Shown piece after piece: positions 12,140 through 24,955 of a DNA stretch of 64,000 nt (position 1 is the first letter of the stretch; every line of letters starts with the position of its first letter). Source of the DNA: Rhea pennata (lineage: Eukaryota > Chordata > Aves > Rheiformes > Rheidae); contig NC_084674.1 in the NCBI RefSeq assembly GCF_028389875.1, positions 14,293,501-14,357,500 of the forward strand, read 5' to 3'. The notes below the pieces were generated by a model. It saw nothing but the letters and a program-made list of their open reading frames with translations. It had not been told where the DNA came from and made no database searches. The position numbers and the translations under genes are program-made.

Positions 12140-13730
12140 TTTCCTGCCTGATCTCCCGGCGCGCCGCTCCCTGCCGCCGCGCAAGCCTGCCGCTTGCTGC
12201 TGACTCGCTGGGTGAGAGCCGAAGGCCGCAGCACTGGCCCAGCGCAGGCGCCGCGCTCCCGCGCCGCTGCGGAGCCGTCGCCCCGCCGCGCCCGCGCAGC
12301 AAAGGCGCCCGCAGCCCCCGGCCCCACTCACCGCTGAGCGGCCCTGCCTCGGGCGCCGCTCCGCTGGGCTCCAGCCGACGTCCCTGCCTGAATATACGTA
12401 TTTTTACAGCATCGAGGCCGTCGCGGCGGAAGCCGTCAGGGTCTGCCGGAGAAAACAAATCCATAACAACATAATCGATAAAGTTTAATTTAATTATATG
12501 GCCATGCCCCCCCTCCACTTAAACTGGAATAGCGATTTCCGATGATTTTCTTTCAAGGGTGTCGGTGTGATGCCTTTACTAAGGCACGGCACTGGTGTCT
12601 GCCTTGTCCACAGCGACCTAACGGCGCTTTCCCCCAGGTCCCCGAGGTTTTGTTAGGTAACTTTTGGTCACTGGAAAATAGGAAAAAACACAGATGAAGG
12701 GGAGGTAAACGGGGGGATGAGCCGAAACTTTCATTGCTTTCAACCACTAGGCAACATCGGTTCCTTTTCTAAAAGTATCTCGGAAATCAGATTTTTTATA
12801 CGGTGTCTTACAGCCTGGCAGCCCCCGCCTTTCCCTCAAATTGCTGAGCCGGGCACCACGGGGGGGTTGCGTGAAACCCGAGGTGAGAGGGTCAGCCTCC
12901 AACCGAGCGGTTTTACTCAAAAAGCGGCAGCAGGTCGCGGAGGTGCCAGCGTGGTGCCCACCACGGTCTCCGCAAGAAGCTCCACCGCCCCGGCACGAGC
13001 TGCCCCGGCCGAGGGCAAAACCGGGGCTGGGAGGGGGCGCAGGGCTTTTTTCCAAGGCCGGCTCTCCGATCACGCCGCGCTTCGTTTTCCTCATGCATGC
13101 TGATCGCTTGCTGACTTTGGCGCAGGCGGTGGCCCCGCAGCGCCCGCGTGCGGAGCAGCCGGTGGCTCGCGGCGTTTCACTCCCGCGCCGCCGCGCTCCC
13201 GCCCCGGTAACGCGTTTCGGCAGCGTCTTGTGCCCCAGCCGCGCCGCGGGCCGAAACGCGACCGCTTTTTTTCCCCGTAACAAGCGAAGAAAATTTAAAC
13301 AGGAAGAAGGCGGAATCGGTATGAAGCCCTTCAACTTTCACTGAAACGTGCTCTGAAGGCGTTTGCTCAAAACTGCCATTAAAGGTCATTTTTCCCCTAG
13401 GCCCAGCGGAGAAAATCTTCCTCCCTGCTGCGTGGTTGTGCAACGACCCTGCCGGGCGGGCGCCCTCGGCGCCGTGCCGGAGCCCCGGGGCGTTGGGGGA
13501 AGCGGCTTTATCGGAGCGGGGGGGAGACCGGGCCAACGGGGTTGTGCTCCGAGGAGCGGCTCCGGCCCCTGCCGCCTCCCTGCCGGCGCTGGGGTCCCCC
13601 CGCGCCTCCCGCCCCGGGGCGGAGAGGGAACAGCGAGCCGAGCCGCGGATCTGTGCTTGCCGGAGCGCCGTCTTCGTGCCGTGTGTGACCGCAAAGGCGC
13701 TAGCGCGTGCCTGCAGAAGTGCCCCGCGGG
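12140..13730. other. CpG-rich intergenic blocks upstream of FLNB
   Basis: CpG density is high at about 12150-12380, 12840-13260 and 13440-13720, separated by AT-richer gaps. Open frames exist on both strands, as expected in such GC-rich DNA, but none shows a domain, a repeat-free conserved motif or a convincing start. No gene is called. A promoter of an unannotated non-coding RNA is possible and is not shown by the sequence. Confidence 0.6.
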
Positions 13731-14184
13731 CGTGTTTATGCTGGTAGATGTTTGTGTGAACGTATATACGTATGTGGGGGGAAACGTGGGGAGATTTGGG
13801 AACTCCATTCTGGGGCAGATCCTCCTCTTAACTTGCCCTAGATGACAAGGATCTTCCCGGCCCAGCTCTTCCTCGGCCCAGCAAGACGCAGATGCAAGGA
13901 AAGAAGAGCAGTCATTGCTTTTTCGGTTCTCTTTAAGCAGCTGCAAAAATAACAGCGTTGATTTTTTTTCCCCACTGTTTTAAAAACGTGCTTCCTCTCT
14001 CTTCATGATAATTCAGTGCAAGGCTGGGCTTAAAAAGTCCCTTAATTTAGCACCAGAGGTCTTGACTGCTACATGCTTACTGTGTTGTGGTAGGGCTGTT
14101 TGGGATATTCTGGATTAAAAAGTGCTATGTTAGCACATGGAAAAAATTGTAGCGGCATTTGCTTTATTTTCTACGAGCCGGGAA
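13731..14184. other. AT-richer spacer, nothing recognised
   Basis: Ordinary composition between two CpG-rich blocks. No coding exon, RNA gene or mobile element was recognised. Confidence 0.6.
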
Positions 14185-14850
14185 GACAGCTCTCGGCACG
14201 CGGCGTAGCAAACCGCCCGCCGGCGCCCAGCGCCCGCTCCTCGCCGGCCTTCTGGGTCGCCCGGCGGCAGGGGAGTCCGCAGCGCCGGCTGACTTCTCTT
14301 TCCCCGCTCCGCCAACGCGACGCGAGCGGCTTTGGGGATGCGTCGCGTCTCGGCAGAAACGTGCCGCGAAAAGCCAGCAAGGTGTCTTCGTCCTTTCCAA
14401 AGGCTTCGTCAAACCCGCTGTGCCGAAGGGTTTGCACCCGGGAGCCGTCGGGGCGACGGTTGGAAAAAGACCAACCAGGCCATGAGCCATGCACCTGGCT
14501 CGCTTTAGAAATTTCTCTGGATATTTTAAATATTTATAGGTTTTGGGCATTAATAGCCTTATCCGAACACAGGAGAGCATTGTCCTTTGCAACAAAAGCC
14601 ATGTGCAGCGAAGGCCATTAAGAAATTACAGCGTAATAAAATTACAGCATATTCAAAACACCCTGCGGCGGCTAATCCTCCCCGTGCCGCGGGGAGGAAA
14701 GCGGCCAGGAGGCAGCGCAGGAGCCGAGGCTCCGCGGAGGCAGCGGCGGGGCTTCGCAGGCGCCCCGAAAGCAGCCGGCCCCGGCCCGGCCCGGCCCGCC
14801 CAGTCCCGGGGAGCAGTGCCGACCCGCGCGTGTCTGTGCTCTCCGAACAC
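14185..14850. other. CpG-rich intergenic block
   Basis: CpG-dense at about 14185-14470 and 14660-14850, with another short (CCCGG)n run near 14778-14800 like that at the FLNB promoter. No supported coding sequence. Confidence 0.6.
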
Positions 14851-16370
14851 ACGGGGGGTTTCTCCTCCTGGCAGGCTGCTCACCCAGCTTTTAAAGACAA
14901 CAGAAGTATTTCGAGGCAGTCGTTAAGCCTTTCCCCTCACTACCGTGAGCGCTACCAAGTGAAGCAAAACCGAGACGCGGTTATTCAAGTCAAAGCATGA
15001 ATTCAAGGGGTTGCATCACCGGGGCTTTTTCTCCCCCCACCCAGCAGCTATGTGGAAGGTGAAGAAGTGCTGCGCTATAGAAATACCAGCTAGGACACTT
15101 GATGTAGCTTGTTCTGAGTCTTTCCAGCTTCTTTTTCCTCCTGCGTGTGTTTGCAGGGTTGGATAAAGGCAGCAGGGGAGAGCACACAGGAGAAGTTTGA
15201 TCCAAACCAGCCAGAGGGGTGACTTCAGACTGAGAAATCACCAGCAATATACCGGATATTATAAGACTTTGCCTGGAATTTGTACTGAAATTCTTCATCT
15301 GAAAGTCTGTTTAGGCAGTAGTTGCTTCTAGTAGCAGTTTTGACTTGCCTGGGACATTTCTTTCTTCTCCATGTGTCTGGAAGAACGCGGTTTCTCTTCC
15401 GAGCATAGAGGTCTCGCTGCGCTACAGATGTACCCAGGAGCTGAAAATGGTGCCAAAAGCAGGCACCCCCCAGCAGATGTGGTGTTTTGCCAGAATATAC
15501 AGCTCTGCTGTTGCTTTGGACCCCAGCGAGCCTCCCGGCCGGGCTTCAGCACCCTGGTTTTGGCAGGGGCAGAGCCGCCCCCAGACGAAGGCTGCTCGTG
15601 CTCTTGGCCATCCAGAGGCGGCCAAAGTTGGTGGAGACGGCGGGGAACCAGCATCCAAACCGAGACCTGGATGGCTCTGCTGGAAGAGCGACAACAGGGC
15701 ATTCTCCGCGAGCGTGTCTCGCTCCAGAAGTCACCTCTTTTTTTTTTTTTTTTTTTGTCTAAAATAGTCTGATTGGTTGCTCGGAATAAAAATTTGTCCA
15801 TCTTCTAGGCTTTTAAGGCATAGAGGAAGGAGTTCAGAGGGAACTGGCATCTGGAAAAGGGTGGGTTTTTTACTTCATCGTTTGTGTATGTGGTTCTACA
15901 TGATTCGTATGTACTCACAGCCATGGATAGGAATCTCTCTGTTTGCAAAATCTAAGTACCTGCTCCTTTCGGTACCCGCGGATGGTGCCTGGCAGCTGAG
16001 CGCCCCGGCCAGCACTCCCACCGAGCGCCAGGAACGCCGCGGTGGCCGCCCTGCGGGTGCCGGAGGGAAACGTAGCTTATCCAAACAAATGCAACTCGAC
16101 ATATCGAATACTAAGCTGAAAAATAATTTGAAATAGCAGCTCGTTTTTAAAATAACTCAGGATCTGATTTCATGACCCGAGAAGTCAGAGCCTATACAAA
16201 AAAAACAATACTCCAGTGTGCATCTAATCACGGCTTCCTGCCCGTATCAGATAGCTGCATGCGCTGGGCTCATTAGACATTTTCTGTGCTTGCTTTCAGC
16301 TTTACCTACTGCTTGTATTTGCATTCAGAGCGTTGTTAAGCCGCTACACCCATTTTCTCAAGACTGACAG
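14851..16370. other. Intergenic DNA, nothing recognised except a T tract
   Basis: Mixed composition, with a T19 run at 15738-15756 and a small CpG-rich patch near 15975-16070. The open frames are short and resemble no family I know. Confidence 0.55.
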
Positions 16371-18260
16371 CGTAAAGTCGGACTAAAACCGCTCGCATCT
16401 GCCGGCCTGCGCGGCTTGCACAGAACCCCGGGTACTCCCAGCCCACGCCTAGGGCCTGCGGCTCGGGCAGCCCGCGCTGGGCGGCGGGCGGGTGGCCCGC
16501 AGGAGCCCCGCTCCCGGCTCCCGCGGCTCACAGCACACCCAAAACGCGAGTGTTTCACAGTGCTGCCGTCTGCTGCCACCAGCCCGGCCCCGGAGGGCTC
16601 TGCCGGCGCCAGGCCTGGCCCCACTCCACTGGCCCTTGCCCTGCTTGTGCAGCGCAGAGGTTTTGCACAGAAGCGGAGTTTTTGCACAAAAGTGGAGTTT
16701 TTGCATGGAAGTGGAGTTTTTGCATGGAAGTGGAGTTCTTGCACAAAACACGTCCGTGCAGTGGCTTGTTGCCCGCTCGCGCCCCACGCGGACAAGCCCC
16801 AGCACCCAGCAGCGCGCACGGGTCCCCACGCACCCGGGAGGGACCCAGAGCAAGCACCCGCGCTCTCCCTTCGAGCTAAGAAGCGGCGATGCCCGGAGGA
16901 AGAGCGCGCCCTGTTCGCACGCATCGGCCCGGGCACGACCGCAGGGCGCCCGGCCGGAGCTGGCGGGGCTGCAAAACTCTGCTCCGCACCCCCCCTCCCC
17001 CCCCGGCCACGCGAGCAGCAGCTTCGGGAGCGCTGGGCAAACCCCTCCGAGCGCAGAGGGGAAGGGGCCGCGTCCCGCGCGCGGGGCCGTCGCGGGGCAG
17101 CCGCGAAAGCAGCTGCCGGCGAGCAGGAGGAAAGGTGCCGGCACCCCGGCCCCCGCGTCCTGCGGGACGGCTGCGGTCAGCGGGAGGGGAAGGAGTTTCG
17201 GGAACTTGTGGGAGCTGTTCTTTGCCGGGGGTGACATTTCTGACTCTGCGTGAATCCTTCCTGCTGGATTCGCCGCCAAGGACGTGTCCCCGGGGCGGGC
17301 ACAGCGTGCGCCCGGCGGAAGCGCTCTCCTGCAGAGCTGCTCTTGCTGAGGGCTTGTGCTTTTTCCAGCCGAGGAGCTTTGCTATTGCAGAGAGAACGTT
17401 AGATTTTTACGGGTGTCTTTTACAAATTAGTTTCTAAAATTGTTTTCCCGTCTTGCATCACCGGGAACGTCGCAGCCATCGGGGTTGGTGGAGAGCAGCA
17501 AACGGCACCGGGCCGCAGGGATCCTCCCCGGGCCCCGAGGAGCAGCGGCCCCCAGCCCGGTCCAGCGCCCGGCTCCCTGCGGCAGCCACGCGGCCCTCCG
17601 GGAGAGGGGCCGCGAGCTGCTGGACCAGCACAAACCCAGCCACGGACACAGCGTGAGAACAGGTAATGTTATTGCCGTTCACCGCGTTTCGTTTGGGCTC
17701 AGAGAGAAACGCTGCTCGTCCGAAGCGGCGTCGCGTACTGGGAGCCGACGAGTCCAGCCCAGGGAATGAGTCACGGCCCAGCGGACCAAACCCCCTCTCT
17801 GCGGGGCTGCTCGTAAATGAGACAAGCTGAACTCCGTAGTAAGTCACGAGTAAACAGCGAACTACGCGAAAATCAGGATCAGCTGCGCCGCGACGGCGTG
17901 GGCACGGCGCCCGCGCAGAAACACAGAAACGAGCCGCGAACGCGGCGCCGGCACCGTCTGCCTCCGGAGACCGCGCGGGGGCCGGCGGGGATTCGGATAC
18001 GCCCGAGCGCCGGCGCGGCGGGGGCCGCGGCCGTGGGGCTCCCCGGGTGGCTTCGAAGCCCTCCCGGGAGACCCCGAGGAGCTCTGCTCGGCCCCCGCCT
18101 CCGGGGCCGCGGGTCGGGCAGCGCCTGCAGCCCCGCGCGAGCTCTGCCCGCTCCGAACACGGAGGACTTTTGCTGCCCAGGGCAGCGTGGGCGCGGATGC
18201 AGTCTACCCCCGCACGGCACGGCACGCGTCCGAGCCCCTGCCCTCTGCGCCAGGGGAAGC
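16371..18260. other. Largest geneless CpG-rich block
   Basis: About 1.9 kb of CpG-dense sequence, interrupted at roughly 17350-17460. It contains the 19-bp tandem array at 16660-16748. Open frames up to about 275 codons occur on both strands but overlap each other, are rich in Arg, Ala, Gly and Pro, and show no recognisable domain. They are judged composition artefacts. The block looks like a CpG island without an identifiable gene. Confidence 0.6.
16660..16748. repeat. 19-bp tandem repeat (about 4.5 copies)
   Basis: Units of the form tttttgca(c/t)(a/g)gaagtggag repeat with a 19-base period. The first and last copies carry gcac and the middle two carry gcatg. This is a short minisatellite inside a CpG-rich block. 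Confidence 0.9.
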
Positions 18261-19009
18261 CCTCGGCACACGTTCTCTTTCTAACACTGCAAAATTATTT
18301 TCCCTTGTTCATAGACTCCTGTGAATTGATTAACAGTTTCCATGAAAGAATTCAAAACTTGCATCAAAACTTCCTTCTGTTCAGATATTCTTCATTATTT
18401 CTCCAGACCAAATGGAACTTCGGGTTTTCCGTACATAACTGTCTTGGTCACCCGAAGCATTTTGTGTTCAATAAAATACTAGCTTTTCATTAGAGAGGAA
18501 AAGCCTTGTGGAGCACAGTTTTCCTGGAATTACACATCTCCGCTTCCCTCGCTCAACATGTTTAGAATTAAGTCACAAAACCTTAAGTTACCCTCTAATG
18601 ATCTGTTTGTTTCCAGATTCCAGTTCCCACAATATGTTTGCTGACAGCAGTTGGGCTCTCTGACAAAAGGCACAGATTTTTTCCCCAGAATGTATATTTG
18701 ATTTGTTCTGATGCATTACAGGGGAAGGGTGCAGTCTGGACAAGCTGTCACCAGTAACGTGGCTGCAAGCCTAAGGGCAATTTATTTAGTACAAACTAAG
18801 TGTTTATACTAAATGTTCTCTGTCTGAGCACTATCGCTTTCGTATTTAGCTTTTAATTAAGAGAACTGTGAGAAAGGTTGAATTCTGTTTTCAAAGGATT
18901 TTGAAGTTTAACATCATTATGGATTGGAGCTAAAATACCAGTGCAAAGCGTTCCCAGGAGGAGGATCATAAAAAGCACCCACCCGGAGCTTCGGACTGTA
19001 CAAAACCTC

Positions 19010-19023
19010 GGGGGGGGGGGGGG
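19010..19023. repeat. Poly(G)14 run
   Basis: An uninterrupted G run on the plus strand. It may form a G-quadruplex between molecules or be prone to slippage. Confidence 0.9.
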
Positions 19024-20550
19024 TTAGCTGTTTGTATTACATATTAAAACATAACAAAAACAAATCAGTTCTCGAAAGGAGACATTGCTTCACAGCAAAG
19101 TCTTTCTCTCAGAATAATGTTGAACACAATATGTTGACACTGTTGCATTTTTTTTTCTCTCCCCCTTAAAAAAGTTCCCCCAAACTCGTCTCCGTGTCAC
19201 GACGCACTTTGAGTTCAGCAGAACTCAAGGGCGCTGCGATGAAATCTGGTTCCACCAAAACGTCTCCAGCCTTTCTAACCTGCCCGCCGAGAGACGGGGC
19301 CAGAGGAAGCGCCTTCTGGAGCTACCTGTCGGTGCTCCACAAAGCGGTGACAGCCTGGGGTGACATGCTAAACGGGTCCTGCCCAAGCGCAAAGCAAACC
19401 CGAATCTGCGACATCTGCAGAGACCGACACGTGGACTCTCTTAAAAGAAAAAGCTGTTTTCTTCTGGGTCTAGTGTAAGTTCCTCTAATGGAAGGATATT
19501 GGGTTTGCCAGCGGCACGAACGCACCGTGCTGTAGAAACCTGCGCTGCTCCGTGGCCGCGGTCACCCACGCCGGAAACCTGCCGCGTGGCCCGGCAGGAG
19601 TGGAAGCAACTGGGGGGAGAGGAGGGAAACCCACCTGGGAGGGAAGGGCCCGGGAGCCGGAGAAAAGCACTGCGCCGGACCAGGAGACGTGCTAGAGAGA
19701 TGCACTTTGACACCGGAGGAGCGCACCGCGGGAACACCCAGCCCGTGGCCCTAACCCGCTCCCAGGTGACTCCCGGCCCTGCACGTTGAGAAATCGGTAT
19801 CGGATGCTTCTCTGAAGGCTGTGTACAAGTTCAAATAAGAATTATTTCAGGCAGTTATCCCACTTGTTATATTGTACCTTATCTCCTGCTTCCTAGGGGA
19901 TAGGCCCTGTGAAGAGTGGTTCTGAGTTTTATTCCCAGAAAGAATTAATATCTCATTATTATTTCCATTTTTTACAGGAATTTGGATTATTCTTATTTGC
20001 GTGTTGCAAAATATTTTAGATGTAACAAATAAAATACCTACAAAGTTATCTGAAGGAAGGAAATATTTTCCGCGGTATCAAATTTGCTCCGTGCCGAGGT
20101 GATGACTCAGAAGACTGTAAAATCCCTGAGCAGCCTGCGAGGGTGTTTCTCCGGGCTGTGAAGCTGACCCTCCTTTTCTTACAGATAAGAGCTTTATGGC
20201 ACAGACATTGTTCCTTCATTAGTGCCCTGTTTGCACAATGCGTTTGATGAATAGGCTTTCCACTGTGATTGCAGCAGGCTGAAATCAGGAAGGCAAATGA
20301 CCTTTGGGCTTGTGATTGCCTGTTCACATAGTTACACTTACTTTCCCAATTAACACATAGGTATTCCTTTCCCTAACATGCTTTATGTAATTTTAATATG
20401 CTTTTTTGTTGTATTTAAAAATACAGAGGAAAAAAAAGAAAAAAAATGTCCCATTGTTCTCCCACATGTTTGTTTTCACTGCTGCTACTAAGAGGAAAGG
20501 GCCTTTACAAAAACAGGATACAGCAGAAATCCTCTGCAGGGGAGCACCTG

Positions 20551-20582
20551 GCGCGCGCACACACACACACACACACACACGC
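20551..20582. repeat. (CG)n(CA)n microsatellite
   Basis: Alternating purine-pyrimidine tract, starting gcgcgc and continuing as (CA)n on the plus strand. Such tracts can adopt Z-DNA. Confidence 0.9.
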
Positions 20583-22255
20583 AGCATGTTTGCAACATTA
20601 ATCGAAAGTCCATAGAAAGTCATATGTAAATAAAAAACGTTAACGAGAGTGTTGTTATTCTCTTGAATGGGAGTAACATGAAGTCCCCGATGAGCAACTC
20701 CACCAGCCTGGGCAGGTCCTGCTCCACTGGGATGAATTACAACCTGCCCACGGAAATCTTTCCCTGTGACCTCAGCTAAAGACCAGTTCTGGCATTTTCC
20801 CTACTAAGCCGGCACGTTCGGGCTCCCCTCTTCCCCGAAGCGTCTGCGTGTTACCCAGGGGTGAGCCCCTTCCAGCGGTTGGAAAAAGCTCCCTTCTGCA
20901 GGCCTTTCTCGAATGCAATTTAACCTATTGCCCGGGCCGCGCACGGCGGGGCCCCGTCTCGTCCCCCCCGGCCCCGTTCGGCCGCAGCCTCCGTGAAGGG
21001 CGCGGGGCCGAGGCGAGAGGGCTCGCAGGCTGCTTTCGCCTCCAAACCTGCTTTTGTGGGCTGTTATGAAGAAGATAATAAAAATTTCTGTTTTCTTTCT
21101 CCCAACACTTGAGCGTTTGGAGGAGCTGCTGCTTCCAAAGGGAAACGCTGACCCCGTCCTATGACCCCGAAGGATAAATCAAACATAGTTAGCAGCAGAT
21201 CTGCATTTCTCTAATCAAGAGCCTCATCCTTGGCCAGAAAGTACCTCGTGGGAATTTGGTTCTAGCGACTCAGAGGCCAATAAAGAGCAATTTGAGCTTT
21301 TCCGACTCCAAGACACAGTGATTGCAATTCCATCCACGCTGGTGAGAAATGACAGCGATCCACTCTGCTATCTCCTCTTTAGGAGCCATCATAAGATTGT
21401 TTTAATAAAAAAGTAAATATTTAAGTCTCAGATTTTGGGGAAATATTTTCTTCTGCTTTCTTTCTAAGGAAAAATGCACACCCCCTTAAGATTTAAGGCT
21501 ATTCTTTGAGGTAGGGGGGAGCAATGTGCTATTCCAGTTTTAATTTCATTGGGATACAATTCCATCTTTTTTCCTTTGAACTAGGCATAATGCTTGTTTC
21601 TTCACTAGAAATGATCATGCCTTTTGATTCAGCCTTGATTTGTGAAGCAGACATTTTACTATTATTTAGTTAAACTATAAATGATTATATAAAAACTTAG
21701 TTAAGACTACGCCCGTTTATACCACAGGTAAGTTGAAGTCCAAATCATTGGCATAGTGCCTTTAAATGAGAGGGCATTTGCTTTCATTTGATAAAAGGAA
21801 TAGCTAGGGAGACACCACAGACTGAGTACAAGAGATTATGTGTGATATTACTTACAATCAGAGTCTGATGTCTTCCCTTCTAAACAAAGATTATTTCTGT
21901 TTATACTGAGATCTTCCATTGTTTAGAAACTGTAAACAAACATCCTCTGCTTTTCGTATTTATTGTTTAAATAGCTGCCCATCGTGCAAGGAAAGGATTT
22001 CAAGATTTGTCCATCATTTTTTCCTCATAAGAAAGAAATAAAGCCACAACATCTTCCCTTGCTGCCTGCAAGGAATTCTCTTACAAAATCATTTTCTTCC
22101 AAAGGCTCTGCGATAAAACACAACGGTGGTGCCCAGAGGCAAGAAAACGTACTGCCTTGGTGACGCTCCGGTCCCACGGGTTGTATGAAACAGCGGGGAA
22201 AATCTTTGCAGCCCTGGCGCAGACGTGCCGACTGCTGAGCAAGTGCTTTTTTTGA

Positions 22256-23530
22256 GGACAGATCATGGGTAACTGTCCTGGCAGTCACCTGACGCCCCTG
22301 CGTGCCCCGCGACGGCTCCCGCGCCCCTCCGGCGCCCGGCTCCCGCACACCTACCGCGCCGCAGCCGCACGCCGCGCTGCCCGCTGCCGCCTCCCCGCCG
22401 AAGCGCTGCTCCTCTTCGGCTCCGGCTGCTGCTCTCGGGGCGGCTGGAGGTCACCAGGCTGCGGGCTTGCTCTTCGTCTTGCAGCTGAGCACTTTAACTC
22501 TTTCCGGCCCCGGGAAGGCGGGTATCGCACGCGCAGGCTTCGCCTCCCTCGCCCCTTCCCGGAGACGCCCAGCTCGACTTTTCCCCAGGCACCGGACCGC
22601 GGTGACGCACACCTGGGAGAAACGCGGCTTTCGGCCGGGGAGCTCAGCCCCGTTACTAGGGGGAGGCCGTGACGCAGCAGCCCGCGATGAGATTTTCTCT
22701 GTAACAACTTACGCCAAATCCCCAAGCCCTCCTGCTATTCCCACGCATTCCTTTCGCCACCAAATTCCCACCGGAGACGGGATGATTACACTGAGGAAGG
22801 GAAGGGGAAAACCTTAGACAGTGCTTTTTTCCCTGCCCCCTTTCCCACGGAAGCCTTGGGAAGCAGACGCGCGGGGGGCTGTGCCGCCGCGGCAGCCTCC
22901 CACGGCACCGCCCCGGCACGGGATGGCCCCGCGCGCGGCACGGCGACCGGCGCGCGTCGCCAGCCTGATCCATGCGATGGGGTCAGCTCCGGCCGCACGT
23001 CCTCAAAACACCGATTTCCAGCAAGAAAAAGTGATATGTGATGAGGTCGCTTGCCATCCTGATGGCAACGGGCTCGACCCCCCCCGCCTCGTTCCTCCGG
23101 CGCGTCCTTGCTGTGGAGCCGCGGGCTCCCCCGCCGCTCCCACGGTGCCGGATGCCCCGTGCCCGGGGGACCACGGTCCCGGGCAGGGCACTGCGCGGGG
23201 GTAGCCCGTGCCCCGGCTCCAGCGCCCGGGCTCTCTGCTCCTCGGGGCAGAGCCTCTGCCGAGGCTTTGGGCTGAACTCCACGTGTTTTGGTCGCGTAGA
23301 AACAAAACCAGCTGGCGCCCACGCGCCCCACGCTGCAGGAGAGGGCGGTTTGTCCCCAGAGATGGGGGCTTTGAAATCCCCTGTGAAACTTTCCCTGCCG
23401 CGAAATCCCCGTGCAGAGGCCCTTGCCGAAGGGCAGCGTCGGCTGCTCGTCCCTCGCCCGAGGTCAGCCCGGCTCGCGGGACTTCCCGGGCTTTGTCCCG
23501 GGGGTGGCGGGGAGCTGTTGGGCGGTTTCG
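22256..23530. other. CpG-rich intergenic block
   Basis: CpG-dense, most strongly at about 22290-22680 and 22860-23520. Open frames of 100-200 codons run on both strands and in overlapping frames. None has a recognisable domain, and the low-complexity composition explains them. No gene is called. Confidence 0.6.
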
Positions 23531-24955
23531 TTTCCAACACGAAAAATGTAAACACGGACGATTTTGCTTCTTGCCAGGGCTACGATGTGACAATTCCTTC
23601 CCTTCCTGTACTCAGAACCTCTCTGTGCTGCACGGCTGTGTCCTAAAATAAAAGGCAGTTTGTGCTTTCCTTACAAATCAGGCTGTATTTTGCCCTGGGA
23701 GGCCTTCTCGTCTGGGGGCTCTCTAGCGGCCAGCACTCTCCCCTGCATCTGGTGTTACTTAGCCAGCAATTTCTTTTGGCCTTGCCTGGGGGCCACAAGC
23801 ACTCCCCAAAAGGTGAAACCGGGGTTAAAATTGTTTAGAGAACAAAACTCTGCTAGAACATTTTATCGGAGTCCAGGGAAATTACTTTAAAAATACATAT
23901 GCACAGCATTAGCAGCAATAACGCGCTTTAGAGAGTCCACCGTAAAAGTAATGATGTCTGAAAATGGAGCCAGCTTCTCAAACCCAACTGCATGGAGATC
24001 ACATCAGGCACACAGCTTACGTTTCCAGCTTACGCAGTGTGACAGAAAACACACTGGTTGTTTGCAAAACTTAGATAGTTTAGTTGCCTGTTTATTGGAA
24101 CTCAAAGTTTCACCAAAATCAGGGCTCGGCGATACCAACTTTTCAGCTTGTACTGAGCCATACCCTGCTCTCCAGCTGCTGGAGGCAGCTGAGGGCACCT
24201 AATACAGCTGTGACTGTTAAACTCCTATAAGACAGCAAGTAATGTAGGAAATATGTCCCGGGTGTCTAAAGACGGGGTGAAAGGTATGAACACTAAGAAT
24301 AGACCTATGAAACCTGAGCAAGTGCCGCTAACCAATATTTCTTCTGGATTTCTTAAACCATGTCCTACATGGAAAACAAAACAGACACGTGTGCAGGAGT
24401 TCCCAGCGTGAGCTCGCCCTCCATCCCCCGTCAGCCAGAACCGCCCTGAACGCGTCTCAGCCTCCGTCTTCAGCTCTTCGGCTACTCACAAAAGCGAGCG
24501 GCTAAAGCATTCCTCTTCCGGCTAAAGCTGGACCTTTTCTTTTCTTGTTTTTACTGCAGAGCTGAATTTGCTTTTCTTTCTTTTTTCTTTTTTCTTTTTT
24601 TTTTTTTTCTTTTTTGTATGGGAGCAAGTATTTTTCTAACCTTGCGTTCATGCAGCACCTCAGAGCAAATCTTCTCTGAAGGGGTGCAGATAGGAAATAT
24701 TTCTAAGATGCAGTTTGCTTTGATTTCCACAGAATCTGATTCAAGTGCTAAAAACAAGGTGGGAAATAAATCCAGGGAGAGAGGAGGAGCACAGAGCCAC
24801 ATCCTCCTTAATGCCTCTGGGACCCTTTCATCTCGGTCTGAAAACCTCACCGTTAATCAAAATAATTGCATGAGAACAATCAGGAAATTCGGAAACATTC
24901 ACCACGAAAACTTGTCACTGCAAATTCACCATCGTGGCTAAAACAGAGATTATCC
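23531..24955. other. Intergenic DNA, nothing recognised except a pyrimidine tract
   Basis: Mixed composition with a T-rich tract at about 24573-24615. No coding sequence or RNA gene was recognised. Confidence 0.55.

Larger units (their letters stand above)
18261..22255. other. AT-richer intergenic stretch with simple repeats
   Basis: No coding exon was recognised. It contains G14 at 19010-19023, a (CG)/(CA)n tract at 20551-20582, a GC-rich patch near 19540-19780 and a CpG patch near 20930-21030. The stretch at 20045-20350 includes cagataag, a good GATA-type site, and 21130-21480 is free of simple repeats. Either could be a conserved non-coding element, but that needs an alignment. Confidence 0.5.

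Noticed and set aside
16416-17279. Open frames of 250-276 codons on both strands
   Set aside because: They read through the 19-bp tandem array in several frames and have no recognisable domain.
22265-23646. Open frames of 130-200 codons in the CpG-rich block, including one starting MGNCPGS
   Set aside because: They overlap open frames in other registers and on the other strand, are low in complexity, and show no domain. A GC-rich composition lacks stop codons by chance.
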